The notes beneath the pieces were generated by a model, which made no database searches, was not told where the DNA came from, and was given only the letters and a program-made list of their open reading frames with translations. Source: Oscillospiraceae bacterium (GTDB lineage Bacteria; Bacillota; Clostridia; Oscillospirales; Oscillospiraceae). Taken from it: a DNA stretch of 44,537 nt. Position numbers and translations under genes: made by a program. The stretch spans positions 1-44,537 of the forward strand of contig SVKQ01000017.1 of NCBI GenBank assembly GCA_015068325.1. Direction: 5' to 3'. Of the stretch, positions 16,881 through 26,008 are shown piece after piece. Numbering within the stretch: position 1 is the first letter of the stretch; each line of letters opens with the position of its first letter.

Positions 16881-16932
16881 GGGGCGTTTATTGGCATTCA
16901 TTAGGCACCTATAGAGCTCGTATGCGCGCGAT

Positions 16933-16966
16933 AAAGCCGCTTACCGGACCGGTAAGCGGCTTTTTT
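16933..16966. terminator. Bidirectional terminator between rluA-like and the spo0A paralogue
   Basis: AAAGCCGCTTACCG and CGGTAAGCGGCTTT form a 14-bp perfect stem around a GAC loop, with T stretches on both strands. The two flanking genes converge. Confidence 0.88.
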
Positions 16967-16978
16967 GTTGTCCTCTGC

Positions 16979-17710
16979 TCACGCGCCCGGATCCCGGACC
17001 CGGAAACACAGCTTCTCCGCCATGGTGGCGATGAAGGTCCCGTTGCTCCAACGCAGCTCCGCCTTGAAGAGCTTCCTCTGGATCTCCGGGTCGCCCCGCA
17101 GCCAAGCGGCCTCTACCGCGCTGCGGATGGCCCGCTCCACGCATCCCGGCGTGGTGGCGAACTGGCGAGCCAGCGCCGGGTACAGTTCCTTGGTCAGGGC
17201 GTGGGCCAGATGCGGCTCCTCCATCACCATCAGGATCGCGCGGCGCACGTAGGGATAACCCTTCAGATGGGCCGGCATGCCGATATTCTGCAGCGCCCGG
17301 GTGACCAGCAGCTCCCACCGGGCTGGGGCCGCGCGCTCCACGCCGGCGCCACAGGCGCGGCGGAGCGTCTCCAGCAGCGCCTCCGTCTCAAATGGCTTGG
17401 GCAGAAAATGGCGGATACCCTGGTGGATCGCCTGCAGCATCACGGCACGGGTACAGAAGCCGGTGATCATCACCAGGCCGGGCACCACACCTTCCAGCCG
17501 GCCCAGCAGTTCAAAACCGTCCAGCCCCGGCAGCACCGCATCGGTGATCACCACGTCGGGCTGTAGGCGCAGCGCCAGCTCCAGCGCCTCGGCGCCGCTG
17601 CCGGTGTCGGCCACGAGCCGGAACTCACCCGTGCTCTCGATGAGATCCCTCATCAAGAGGCGATACTCTTCATTTGCATCCGCCAACAACACGTGCTCTT
17701 TTCCGCTCAT
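16979..17710 (-). CDS. Spo0A paralogue (response regulator with Spo0A-type output domain)
   Basis: This 243-residue protein aligns along its whole length with the canonical Spo0A encoded at 19376-20134. The receiver keeps phospho-acceptor Asp57 (ITDAVLPGLDG), the Thr switch residue and Lys in FLPKPF. The C-terminal Spo0A DNA-binding domain is recognisable from IGMPAHLKGYPYVRRAIL and VERAIRSAVEAAW. In the recognition-helix region the canonical [15 protein letters not shown] is GCVERAIRSAVEAAW, and the usual C-terminal [15 protein letters not shown] is changed to a WSNGTFIATMAEKL form. So it may bind a related but not identical site, or act as a competitor. The start at 17710 is set by GGGGAGAAAGCC. 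A perfect Spo0A box lies upstream. Confidence 0.88.
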   Translation of the reverse strand: MSGKEHVLLADANEEYRLLMRDLIESTGEFRLVADTGSGAEALELALRLQPDVVITDAVLPGLDGFELLGRLEGVVPGLVMITGFCTRAVMLQAIHQGIRHFLPKPFETEALLETLRRACGAGVERAAPARWELLVTRALQNIGMPAHLKGYPYVRRAILMVMEEPHLAHALTKELYPALARQFATTPGCVERAIRSAVEAAWLRGDPEIQRKLFKAELRWSNGTFIATMAEKLCFRVRDPGA

Positions 17711-17754
17711 GGCTTTCTCTCCCCACACTGTTTTCTCTCGGTCCTGTAGTAGGT

Positions 17755-17783
17755 ACATTACCACAGCTTTGTTCCGTTTTCAA
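17755..17783 (-). promoter_or_regulatory. Promoter for the spo0A paralogue
   Basis: On the minus strand TTGAAA, a 17-nt spacer, then TAATGT, about 45 nt upstream of the ATG. Confidence 0.6.
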
Positions 17784-17813
17784 GAAAATATTGCCATTTT
17801 TCGTCAACTTTCG

Positions 17814-17822
17814 TTCGACAAA
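17814..17822 (-). promoter_or_regulatory. Perfect Spo0A box upstream of the spo0A paralogue
   Basis: TTTGTCGAA on the minus strand contains the full 7-base core TGTCGAA known for Spo0A~P binding. It ends 31 nt upstream of the putative -35 of the paralogue and about 80 nt upstream of the divergent yfcE-like promoter, so it could act on either. Confidence 0.6.
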
Positions 17823-17900
17823 ATCCGCACATCCGCAACTTTAGGAAGATATAGTAGGGGTTGGGTGCGGTACCCACAAAATATAGTTTTTGCCCGGCTG

Positions 17901-17929
17901 GTGACAAAAACCCCGCCACGTGCTACAAT
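17901..17929 (+). promoter_or_regulatory. Promoter for the YfcE-like phosphodiesterase
   Basis: GTGACA, a 17-nt spacer, then TACAAT, about 30 nt before the start codon. Confidence 0.65.
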
Positions 17930-17958
17930 AGAGAAAACATCGACGGAGGTATGGTACG

Positions 17959-18504
17959 ATGAAATGGATGGTGGCGTCGGATCTGCATGGCAGCGCGACC
18001 GCCTGCGAGAAGCTGCTGGCGGCCTATGAGCGGGAGCAGGCGGACAAACTGCTCCTGCTGGGGGATCTGCTGTACCACGGGCCGCGCAACCCGCTGCCGG
18101 GGGGTTACGACCCCAGGCGGTGCTATGAGCTGCTCAATGAGTGCCGGGACGAGATCCTCTGCGTGCGAGGCAACTGCGACGCGGCGGTGGACCAGATGGT
18201 GCTGGAGTTCCCCATCATGTCGGAGTATCTCCTGCTGCAGCTGGGCCGGCGCACTGTGTTCGCCACCCACGGCGACGTGTGGAGCCCAGAGCGCCCGCCG
18301 CTGCTGGCCCCCGGCTTTATCCTGCTGGCCGGTCACACCCATCACGCCGCCTGCGACATGTTCCCGGACTTTCTCTACCTCAATCCCGGCTCCCCCTCTC
18401 TGCCCAAGGGTACAGAGCACCGGGGCTATCTGATTCTGGAGGAGGACCGCGTCACCTTCAAGGAGCTGGACGGCACCGCGTATCGGGAACATACGCTGGC
18501 ATAG
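17959..18504 (+). CDS. yfcE: YfcE-like metallophosphodiesterase
   Basis: The 181-residue protein shows all calcineurin-like metal-binding motifs of the YfcE family in order: SDLHG, GDLLYHGPR, RGNCD, THGD and GHTHHA. The family hydrolyses phosphodiesters with Mn2+; YfcE of E. coli acts on artificial substrates and its cell substrate is not settled. Length is normal. The start follows GGAGG 8 nt upstream. It is a monocistronic plus-strand gene between two spo0A-type genes, sharing its upstream region with the paralogue. Confidence 0.9.
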   Translation: MKWMVASDLHGSATACEKLLAAYEREQADKLLLLGDLLYHGPRNPLPGGYDPRRCYELLNECRDEILCVRGNCDAAVDQMVLEFPIMSEYLLLQLGRRTVFATHGDVWSPERPPLLAPGFILLAGHTHHAACDMFPDFLYLNPGSPSLPKGTEHRGYLILEEDRVTFKELDGTAYREHTLA

Positions 18505-18596
18505 ACGACATGCGAGCTTTGATGGTCAAAGGCGAACATCCACCGGCAAAGATCCTCTTTCATCAGTTATGTTTTATATTACATGATTATATGCAA

Positions 18597-18629
18597 TAGA
18601 CCGCCCCGCACCGCGGGACGGTCTATTTA
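18597..18629. terminator. Terminator shared by the yfcE-like and RHH genes
   Basis: TAGACCGCCCCGC and GCGGGACGGTCTA form a 13-bp stem with one mismatch around a short loop, followed by TTTATT on the plus strand. The right arm includes the stop codon of the minus-strand RHH gene. Confidence 0.7.
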
Positions 18630-18799
18630 TTCTCCTCATCCTCCAGGTTTTGCAGGGCGAAGTCTATGCACTGGTTGATGAACTCATTGCGGGAGATTCC
18701 ATACTGTGCGGCTTTCCCGTCTATGGCAGCCAATTTGTCCGTCGATATACGCATGGAAATAACTTCTTTCTCGCTTCTCTTTGGAATAAAGTTTGCCAT
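18623..18799 (-). CDS. Small ribbon-helix-helix (Arc/CopG-like) protein
   Basis: The 58-residue protein has a short beta strand (EVISMRIS) followed by two helices (DKLAAIDGKAAQYG, then SRNEFINQCIDFALQNL), the ribbon-helix-helix pattern of Arc/MetJ/CopG DNA-binding dimers. The start at 18799 is favoured over a GTG nine bases upstream because GGGAGGTG is correctly spaced for it. No toxin gene is next to it, so an antitoxin role is not supported. It lies in an AT-rich patch unlike its neighbours. Targets are unknown. Confidence 0.75.
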   Translation of the reverse strand: MANFIPKRSEKEVISMRISTDKLAAIDGKAAQYGISRNEFINQCIDFALQNLEDEENK

Positions 18800-18896
18800 A
18801 TTGTCCACCTCCCTCTTGCTAAATTGTATTTTATATGATATGATTTATCTATATTCTAATTTCGATATCTATTATTAAATACTACGGGGGTGCCAT

Positions 18897-19268
18897 ATGA
18901 AAAAAAGCTTATTTTTGTCTTTCTGCCTATGCGTCACAATTCTGTTGATTGGCTGTAACTCATCGTCAAAAGACCCTTTGATTGGAACGTGGGTACTTGT
19001 GGATCCGCCCTCTGATGTAACAGAGGAGTTTACGTTCTATCCAGATGGGACATGTGCTATCTTGGAAGGCACCGAGTCCCTTACTTTTCAATGGACAGCC
19101 ACTGAAGATCGCTTGAAACTCACAGACACATCTGACGATGCGTTTGAACTCACATTCAAGTATTCCATCAAAGGTAAAAAGCTCACCCTCGCATATGATC
19201 TATCCGATTTGGATTTACCTGACCTGGATGAAGCAAGCACAACTTTGACTCTTACAAAAAAACAGTAG
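18897..19268 (+). CDS. Small putative lipoprotein in an AT-rich patch
   Basis: The 123-residue protein begins with a signal peptide ending in the lipobox LIGC (Cys20). The rest is a small beta-rich domain with the pattern DPLIGTWVL ... FYPDGTC ... SLTFQWTATEDRLKLT, as in the lipocalin-like DUF5640-type proteins of Firmicutes. Codon use is clearly richer in A and T than the surrounding genes, suggesting transfer or low expression. GGGGGTG precedes the start. Function unknown. Confidence 0.75.
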   Translation: MKKSLFLSFCLCVTILLIGCNSSSKDPLIGTWVLVDPPSDVTEEFTFYPDGTCAILEGTESLTFQWTATEDRLKLTDTSDDAFELTFKYSIKGKKLTLAYDLSDLDLPDLDEASTTLTLTKKQ

Positions 19269-19310
19269 TGTCAGATTTATCGTAAGTACTTATCCATATT
19301 TATCTGTCAC

Positions 19311-19363
19311 AAAAGCACCCCCGACCTGCCGTATTTTAAAATCGGCCCCTCGGAGGTGCTTTT
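19311..19363. terminator. Terminator at the 3' end of spo0A
   Basis: AAAAGCACC and GGTGCTTTT form the outer stem, with an inner partial pairing (CCGA/TCGG). T stretches follow on both strands, so it can serve the lipoprotein gene (plus) and spo0A (minus). Confidence 0.65.
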
Positions 19364-19375
19364 GCACTTTTGCGC

Positions 19376-20134
19376 TCACGCCCGCTTTTGCTTCATCTGC
19401 AAGCTCAGGCGGTCTGCGATCATGGCGATGAACTCCGAATTGGTGGGCTTGCCCTTGGCGGAGTTGACGGTATAGCCGAAGTACTTCTGCAGCGTCTCCA
19501 GGTCGCCGCGGTCCCAGGCCACCTCGATGGCGTGGCGGATGGCGCGCTCCACCCGGGAGGCGGTGGTGTCGAACCGACGGGCCACCTCCGGATAGAGCAC
19601 CTTGGTGACAGCGTTGATGACATCCATATCCGACACGGCGATCAGGATGGCCTCGCGGAGGTACTGATAGCCCTTGATATGGGCGGGCACGCCGATCTCG
19701 TGGATGATGGCGGTGACCTGACCCTCCAGCGCCGGAGAGGCTTCGCTCTCCGCCGGCTCCGGCCCCGCGGCGCGGCGCATGTGCTCCAGCAGCGATGACT
19801 CGCTGATGGGCTTGGGCAGGAAGGCCCACACACCCAGGGCCGCCGCCTCCGCCACGGTGCGCTGGCCGCAGAAGGCCGACACCACGATGGCACGGGGTGC
19901 GGCTGTGCCCCGCTCGGCACAGCGCCGCAGCAGCGCAAAGCCGTCCAGCGCCGGCAGCACCAGGTCCGTCACCAGCAGCTGGGGCTGCTGTTCCACCACC
20001 AGGCGCCACGCCTCCTGTCCGTCGCCGGTGTCGCCTGCTACGACGAACTCTCCCGTCTCCTCGATGCTCTGCCTGAGCAAGATACGAAACTCCTCGCTGC
20101 TGTCGGCGAGGACCACTTTGATCTTGTTTTCCAT
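19376..20134 (-). CDS. spo0A: Sporulation master regulator Spo0A
   Basis: The 252-residue protein has a receiver with phospho-acceptor Asp57 ([11 protein letters not shown]) and Lys in FLPKPI. The C-terminal Spo0A domain carries the near-invariant [18 protein letters not shown] and [15 protein letters not shown]. When phosphorylated it binds TGTCGAA-type boxes to switch on sporulation and repress growth-phase genes. The usual second acidic residue after Asp11 is replaced: ADSSEE rather than ADDN. The start at 20134 follows AGAGGACGG. It lies directly downstream of spoIVB, the normal arrangement in endospore formers. Upstream there are two imperfect Spo0A boxes that may mediate autoregulation. 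Confidence 0.98.
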   Translation of the reverse strand: MENKIKVVLADSSEEFRILLRQSIEETGEFVVAGDTGDGQEAWRLVVEQQPQLLVTDLVLPALDGFALLRRCAERGTAAPRAIVVSAFCGQRTVAEAAALGVWAFLPKPISESSLLEHMRRAAGPEPAESEASPALEGQVTAIIHEIGVPAHIKGYQYLREAILIAVSDMDVINAVTKVLYPEVARRFDTTASRVERAIRHAIEVAWDRGDLETLQKYFGYTVNSAKGKPTNSEFIAMIADRLSLQMKQKRA

Positions 20135-20263
20135 GGGCAATCCGTCCTCTTTTCGCAAAATTTCAATGTCCGCACAACCTGCCGCCTTTCCGCGGCAAAT
20201 CAACATCCGTCCCTTGACCTGCCTATAATGTAGCAGAATCGGACAGCGTTTTCCCGCGGATTT

Positions 20264-20292
20264 CGTCGAACCGCCCGGAGAATCGCTCGACA
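20264..20292. promoter_or_regulatory. Two imperfect Spo0A boxes upstream of spo0A
   Basis: CGTCGAA on the plus strand (20264-20270) and TGTCGAG on the minus strand (20286-20292) each match 6 of 7 core bases. They lie about 130-160 nt upstream of the spo0A start. This is suggestive of autoregulation; no promoter could be fixed with confidence. Confidence 0.4.
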
Positions 20293-20316
20293 ATTTCCGC
20301 CGGAAAACGGCAGGAG

Positions 20317-20349
20317 AAGGCGGCCGGAGAACGCTCCTCCGGCCGCCTT
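20317..20349 (-). terminator. Hairpin between spoIVB and spo0A
   Basis: AAGGCGGCCGGAG and CTCCGGCCGCCTT form a perfect 13-bp stem with a 7-nt loop, 10 nt after the spoIVB stop. No strong T stretch follows, so it may only attenuate read-through into spo0A. Confidence 0.6.
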
Positions 20350-20359
20350 GCGCCCCGGT

Positions 20360-21388
20360 CTATCCGGCCATGGAGAGCATGTTCTCCATGAGGATTCCGT
20401 AGCCCTGGGTTGGGTCGTTGACCAGCACGTGGGTCACGGCACCCACGAACCGGCCGTCCTGGATGATGGGACTGCCGCTCATGCCCTGCACGATGCCGCC
20501 GGTGGTCTCCAGCAGCCGCCGGTCGGTAACGCGCAACAGCAGATCGCGCATGTCCTGCCGGCCGGGACAGAGGCGTGTGATCTCCACTCGGTAGAGTTCC
20601 GTCCGGTCGCCGGAAACGGTGCAGAGGATCTCGGCCTCGCCCGGATGGACCTCGTCAGGTGCGGCCACCGGGATGGGCTGTCCGCCGCTGGCGAAGGCAC
20701 TGTCCGACACCACTCCAAAGATGCCGGCAGCGGTGTTGGCAAAGACGGTGCCCACGTCCCGCTGGACGGAGAAGTCGCCCTTCAGCTCACCGGGGTCGCC
20801 CCGCTGACCCTTTTTCACCGCACGGACCGTGGTCTCCATGATAGAGCCGGAGCTCAGGGGCATCAGCACCTGAGTGTCCACATCGGTGATGCCGTGGCCC
20901 AGAGCCCCGTAGTTGCCGGTGTTGGGATCGTAGAAGGTCAGCGTGCCGATGCCGGCCATGCTGTCGCGGATCCAGACGCCCAGGCGATAGACGCCGTCGT
21001 CACACAGCACGGCGCAGGTGTCCACCGCCGAGGTGCGCTGACCGCGGCGGACGGTCAGCGTCACCGCCGCCTCGCCGTGCTCCTGCAGGAGGGACTGCAA
21101 ATGCTCTGTTGACTGGATCTCCTCATCGTCAATCCGGAGGATCAGGTCTCCTTCCCGTAATCCGCAGTCCTCCGCCGGAGAGCGCCCGCCTGTGTTCAGG
21201 TCAGAGGTGGCCACCACCAGCACGCCGTCGGCGAACAGCTTGATGCCAACGGCGCGGCCCATGGGGATCAACTGCCGGCTGCCGCCCTCCGCCGCCCAGA
21301 CCGGCTGACAACAGCACAGGGCCAGCAGGATCGCCAGCAGCAGCGCGGCGCTCCGCCGCAGAAAAGATGGTCGTCGCGTTTCATGCAT
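20360..21388 (-). CDS. spoIVB: SpoIVB peptidase (S55 family)
   Basis: The 342-residue protein has an N-terminal signal/anchor helix, a PDZ domain (about 60-130; GLREGDLILRIDDEEI) and an S55 peptidase domain with GALGHGITD holding the catalytic His and GMSGSPIIQDG holding the catalytic Ser near 306. SpoIVB is secreted from the forespore and cleaves SpoIVFA to trigger SpoIVFB and activate sigma-K. It is shorter than the B. subtilis protein (about 425). The start follows GGGGTG. No convincing forespore promoter was found, so it could also be read from ftsZ upstream. Confidence 0.96.
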   Translation of the reverse strand: MHETRRPSFLRRSAALLLAILLALCCCQPVWAAEGGSRQLIPMGRAVGIKLFADGVLVVATSDLNTGGRSPAEDCGLREGDLILRIDDEEIQSTEHLQSLLQEHGEAAVTLTVRRGQRTSAVDTCAVLCDDGVYRLGVWIRDSMAGIGTLTFYDPNTGNYGALGHGITDVDTQVLMPLSSGSIMETTVRAVKKGQRGDPGELKGDFSVQRDVGTVFANTAAGIFGVVSDSAFASGGQPIPVAAPDEVHPGEAEILCTVSGDRTELYRVEITRLCPGRQDMRDLLLRVTDRRLLETTGGIVQGMSGSPIIQDGRFVGAVTHVLVNDPTQGYGILMENMLSMAG

Positions 21389-21483
21389 CGGATCACCCCT
21401 TATTTTGTTTTGTCACCGGCGACAGCATTACTTTGTGCCGAATGGGGCATGATTATGTCGGTCAAAATCAGGAAAACAGGCAC

Positions 21484-21519
21484 AAAAAACGGACACCGCG
21501 GCGTGTGCCGCGGCGTCCG
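21484..21519 (-). terminator. Terminator of ftsZ
   Basis: CGGACGCCGCGGC and GCCGCGGTGTCCG (minus strand) form a 13-bp stem with an ACAC loop, followed by TTTTTTG. It begins about 16 nt after the ftsZ stop. Confidence 0.88.
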
Positions 21520-21534
21520 GTATCCATCTGGTTT

Positions 21535-22635
<1,101 letters not shown>

Positions 22636-22712
22636 GACGGTTCCTCCTGCTATCTGTTGTATTGTAAAGACAGATTATCTGCCCGTAACCCCAATATAGA
22701 GTGGTTTGTACT

Positions 22713-22741
22713 ATTGTATTACGGATCGGGCCGCAGGTCAA
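22713..22741 (-). promoter_or_regulatory. Sigma-A promoter for ftsZ
   Basis: On the minus strand TTGACC, a 17-nt spacer, then TACAAT, giving a leader of about 70 nt. This allows ftsZ expression independent of the upstream dcw genes. Confidence 0.8.
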
Positions 22742-22777
22742 GAGCTCCGCCGTGTTTTCCGGAAAAAAGTTGTGTGA

Positions 22778-23527
22778 TCAGTCGGGGATGAAGTTGACCC
22801 GGTCATCCCGACTCATGTTGATGGTGCCGTGCTCGTTGTCCTCCAGCCGCTCCACCACCGCCAGCAGGTAGTTGAGCTTGTAATTCATATCGGCGTTCCA
22901 AGGGATCTGCACCCGGAAGCGGTCCAGATACTCCAGCGTGATGACGGCGGGATCCTCCAGACGGATCGCGTCCACGTCGCCCAGCATGTCCTTGCTGCGC
23001 AGATGCTGCAGCAGATCCAGCAACACGGCGCATGCGTCGCCGTCCTCGGCGGCAATGGTGCGGCCGATTTGCGGATCCTGCAGCGTCAGCCCCGTCACCA
23101 GGGCGAACTCCTTCGTACCGGGGGTAATGGTGTCCACAATCTTGCCGGTGCCGGCCACCAGCCACAGCACGTCGTCCTGCTCCACTGCCACGGTGACGGC
23201 GCACTCCGTCACCGTGATACGCAGCGTGCTGGGCAGGCTGCGGCTGATCTGCACCGTTTCCACGTAGCTCAGCGCGGAGCGGACCCGCTCCGCTACCTCG
23301 TACTTATCCATCAGAAACAGATTGTCACCCACTGAAAGGCCGCTGGCCTCCATCACCTCCTCGGAGCTGTAGCGCTCCGTGCCGGTTACCTCGATGGTCT
23401 CTATCTTGAAAAACAGGGCCAGCGCCGCCACAATGGCGCCGCAGATGACCACGAACGTCAGCAGGCGGTAGAGGAAGGCAAACCTTCCCCGCCTGCTTCT
23501 TCGATTGCGTCTGCTGTGTCTGGCCAT
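22778..23527 (-). CDS. ftsQ: Cell division protein FtsQ/DivIB
   Basis: The 249-residue protein has a short Arg-rich cytoplasmic tail (RHSRRNRRSRRGR), one membrane helix at about 18-39, then a POTRA domain (IETIEVTGTERYSSEEVMEASGL is the expected first strand and helix region) and a FtsQ beta domain. It links FtsL and FtsB-type partners to the septal synthase outside the membrane. The start at 23527 follows AGGAGAG; a longer frame extends into murA without support. It begins 10 nt after the murA stop. Confidence 0.9.
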   Translation of the reverse strand: MARHSRRNRRSRRGRFAFLYRLLTFVVICGAIVAALALFFKIETIEVTGTERYSSEEVMEASGLSVGDNLFLMDKYEVAERVRSALSYVETVQISRSLPSTLRITVTECAVTVAVEQDDVLWLVAGTGKIVDTITPGTKEFALVTGLTLQDPQIGRTIAAEDGDACAVLLDLLQHLRSKDMLGDVDAIRLEDPAVITLEYLDRFRVQIPWNADMNYKLNYLLAVVERLEDNEHGTINMSRDDRVNFIPD

Positions 23528-23537
23528 GCGTGCTCTC

Positions 23538-24794
23538 CTACTCCCTGATCTCCTGTATCCTGGCGCCCAGATGGGCCAGATCGCCCGCCAGGTCGCTGTA
23601 TCCGCGTCTGATGTGGTGGATGTTCTCCACCTGGGTGATGCCGTCGGCCTGCAGGCCCGCCAGCACCAGCGCCGCACCGCCCCGCAGGTCCGTGCAGCGG
23701 ACAGCGGTGCCGCACAGATGCGGCACGCCGCACACCACCGCTACCCGACCCTCCAGCCGGATGTCCGCGCCCATGCGCAACAGCTCCGACACATGGCGAT
23801 AACGGCTCTGAAACATATTCTCCACGAACACCGTGGTGCCTCTCGCCCGCAGCAGCGACGCCATCAGCACCGCCTGGGCGTCGGTGGGAAAGCCGGGATA
23901 GGGCGAGGTGCGTACCGGGCAGATGCCCCGCAGGGCGCCGTCGCTGCGCAGGCGGATGTACTGTTCGTCGCTGCTGATGCGGCAGCCGGCCTGCTGCAGT
24001 GCCGTGGTCACCGTGGACAGACTGCGGTAGTCCACGCCGCTCAGGCAGATGTCTCCGCCCACGGCGGCGGCAGCCGCCAGATATGTAGCCGCGGCGATCC
24101 GGTCGCCGATGCATCGGTGGCAGCAGCCCCGAAGCGGCCGCACGCCCTCCACGATCACCGTGGAGGTGCCGGCACCCCGCACCTCGGCGCCCAGCTTGCG
24201 CAGGAAATCCTGCAGATCGATAATCTCCGGCTCGCGGGCCGCATTGACGATGACTGTGGTGCCGCAGGCGCCGCAGGCCGCCAGGATGGCGTTCTCCGTG
24301 GCGCCCACGCTGGGCAGGCCCAAAACGATCTCCGCACCCCGGAGTCCTTCGCCCCGACAGCACACCCGGCCGCCGCACTCCTCCACCTGCGCACCCAGCG
24401 TCCGCAGGGCGGACAGGTGCAGGTCGATGGGCCGCGGCCCCAGCTCGCAGCCGCCGGGATAGCTCAGCTCTGCACGACCGCACCGGGCCAGGATGGCTCC
24501 CAGGAAGATTACGGACGAGCGCATCCGCCGCATGAGCGCATCCGGGATGTCCCAGCGGACAAGGCTGCTGCTGTCCACCACCAGGTCCTCCCCCTGCCAG
24601 CACACCCGGCAGCCCAGGTGCCGCAGGATGGCGCCGCTGGCCTCCACATCCTCCAACCGGGGGCAGCGCTCGATGACGCACACGCCGCTGCTCAGTATAG
24701 CAGCCGCCAGGATTGGCAGCACGCTGTTTTTGGCACTCTGCACCGTCAGCTCCCCCCGGAGCCGGCTGCCGCCCTCCACCGCGATCATATTCAT
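23538..24794 (-). CDS. murA: UDP-N-acetylglucosamine 1-carboxyvinyltransferase
   Basis: The 418-residue protein is an EPSP-synthase-fold enzyme that transfers enolpyruvate from PEP to UDP-GlcNAc, the first committed step of peptidoglycan synthesis and the fosfomycin target. Visible signatures are SAKNSVLP near the N-terminus (catalytic Lys-Asn), GGCELGPRPIDLH with the fosfomycin-reactive Cys, and DLRGGAALVLAGL near the C-terminus. Length is normal. It is unusually Cys-rich for the family. It sits where murB often lies, between murG and ftsQ. Confidence 0.95.
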   Translation of the reverse strand: MNMIAVEGGSRLRGELTVQSAKNSVLPILAAAILSSGVCVIERCPRLEDVEASGAILRHLGCRVCWQGEDLVVDSSSLVRWDIPDALMRRMRSSVIFLGAILARCGRAELSYPGGCELGPRPIDLHLSALRTLGAQVEECGGRVCCRGEGLRGAEIVLGLPSVGATENAILAACGACGTTVIVNAAREPEIIDLQDFLRKLGAEVRGAGTSTVIVEGVRPLRGCCHRCIGDRIAAATYLAAAAAVGGDICLSGVDYRSLSTVTTALQQAGCRISSDEQYIRLRSDGALRGICPVRTSPYPGFPTDAQAVLMASLLRARGTTVFVENMFQSRYRHVSELLRMGADIRLEGRVAVVCGVPHLCGTAVRCTDLRGGAALVLAGLQADGITQVENIHHIRRGYSDLAGDLAHLGARIQEIRE

Positions 24795-24854
24795 CCTACG
24801 CCCCGCCTTTCATTGCTTTCTCAAGCCATTCTATGCAAGGTGGGAAACGTGAGG

Positions 24855-25973
24855 TTACTTCACCAGCGCCATGACCGTGTCGTAGATGCGCTCTGTGGCG
24901 TCCAGGATGCCCAGCGAAGCCATGCCCCGGGACATGACGGCGCGGCGGGACGGGTCGGACAGGATGCCGCGGGCCGCCTCATACAGCTTGTCGCCGGTAC
25001 ACTCGCTCTCCAGCAGCAGTACGGCGCCGCCGTGCTGCTCCAGGATACGGGCGTTCTTCTCCTGATGGTTGTTGACCACGTATGGCGACGGCACGATAAC
25101 GGTGGGCACCGCCAGTGCCGTGACCTCGCTGACGGTGGAGGCACCGGCCCGGCAGATCACCAGATCCGCCGCACGCATGACCACCGCCATATCATAGATA
25201 TATTCCCGCACGTCCAGCGACGGACACCTGTCCAGCCCCCGGGCGGCCAGTTCGCTCTTCATCTTCTCCCAGCCACCGCGGCCCACCGCGTGGATGTGGT
25301 GGAAGGGCTCGCCCTCCGCCTGCTCCCGCCGGAAGAAGTCCAGCATCTGCGCGTTCATGCCGCTGGCCCCCAGACTGCCCCAAAAGGACACCACCAGTGG
25401 CCGATCATCGGAAAATCCCAGACGCTGCCGGGCCTCGTCGTGGGTCAGAGCAAAGAAGTCTCCCCGCACCGGCGTGCCGGTGACGGCCACCTTGTCCGGG
25501 CGCCTGTAGTGCGCCCGGCACTCCTCAAAGCCCACCATGATGCGGTCGGTGTACTTCTCCAGCATGCGGGTGGTGAGGCCCGGCACCATGTTGGACTCGT
25601 GCACCGCTGTGGGGATGCCCGCTTTGGCGGCGGAGCGAATCATGGGATAGCTGGCGTAGCCGCCGGTGCCCACCACCAGATCGGGCCGGAACTCAGCCAG
25701 GATGGCGCGGGCCTGGCGGCGGGAGGTCACCATGCGCTTTGCGGTTTGCAGGTTGTGGCCCAGCGCCGCCGGCTTCAGGGAGCGCTGAAAATTGGAGATC
25801 TCCACACCGCGGAAATCGTAGCCGCTCTTCTCCACCAGACCACGCTCCATGCCGTCCGGCGTGCCCACAAACAGCACGCGCAGCTCCGGCAGGCGCTCCT
25901 TCATATAGCCCGCCAGCGCCAGGGCCGGGTTCACATGGCCCGCCGTGCCGCCGCAGGTAAAGATCACATTCAT
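24855..25973 (-). CDS. murG: Undecaprenyl-PP-MurNAc-pentapeptide GlcNAc transferase
   Basis: The 372-residue GT-B glycosyltransferase converts lipid I to lipid II at the inner membrane face. It shows the G loop CGGTAGHVNPALAL at the N-terminus, GTGGYASYPM, HESNMVPGLTTR and RAGASTVSE for UDP-GlcNAc binding. The start at 25973 follows GGGGAGGACAGAACC; a longer frame is only an overlap with ftsW. It starts 35 nt after the ftsW stop. Confidence 0.97.
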   Translation of the reverse strand: MNVIFTCGGTAGHVNPALALAGYMKERLPELRVLFVGTPDGMERGLVEKSGYDFRGVEISNFQRSLKPAALGHNLQTAKRMVTSRRQARAILAEFRPDLVVGTGGYASYPMIRSAAKAGIPTAVHESNMVPGLTTRMLEKYTDRIMVGFEECRAHYRRPDKVAVTGTPVRGDFFALTHDEARQRLGFSDDRPLVVSFWGSLGASGMNAQMLDFFRREQAEGEPFHHIHAVGRGGWEKMKSELAARGLDRCPSLDVREYIYDMAVVMRAADLVICRAGASTVSEVTALAVPTVIVPSPYVVNNHQEKNARILEQHGGAVLLLESECTGDKLYEAARGILSDPSRRAVMSRGMASLGILDATERIYDTVMALVK

Positions 25974-26008
25974 GGTTCTGTCCTCCCCGTCGGGAAATGT
26001 TCGCTTTG

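Noticed and set aside
18623-18799. Toxin-antitoxin module with the RHH protein as antitoxin
   Set aside because: No toxin-like gene overlaps or abuts it; the neighbour is a divergent lipoprotein gene.
21389-21483. Forespore sigma-G promoter for spoIVB
   Set aside because: I looked for the GHATR and CATNHTA elements at the right spacing and found no acceptable pair.
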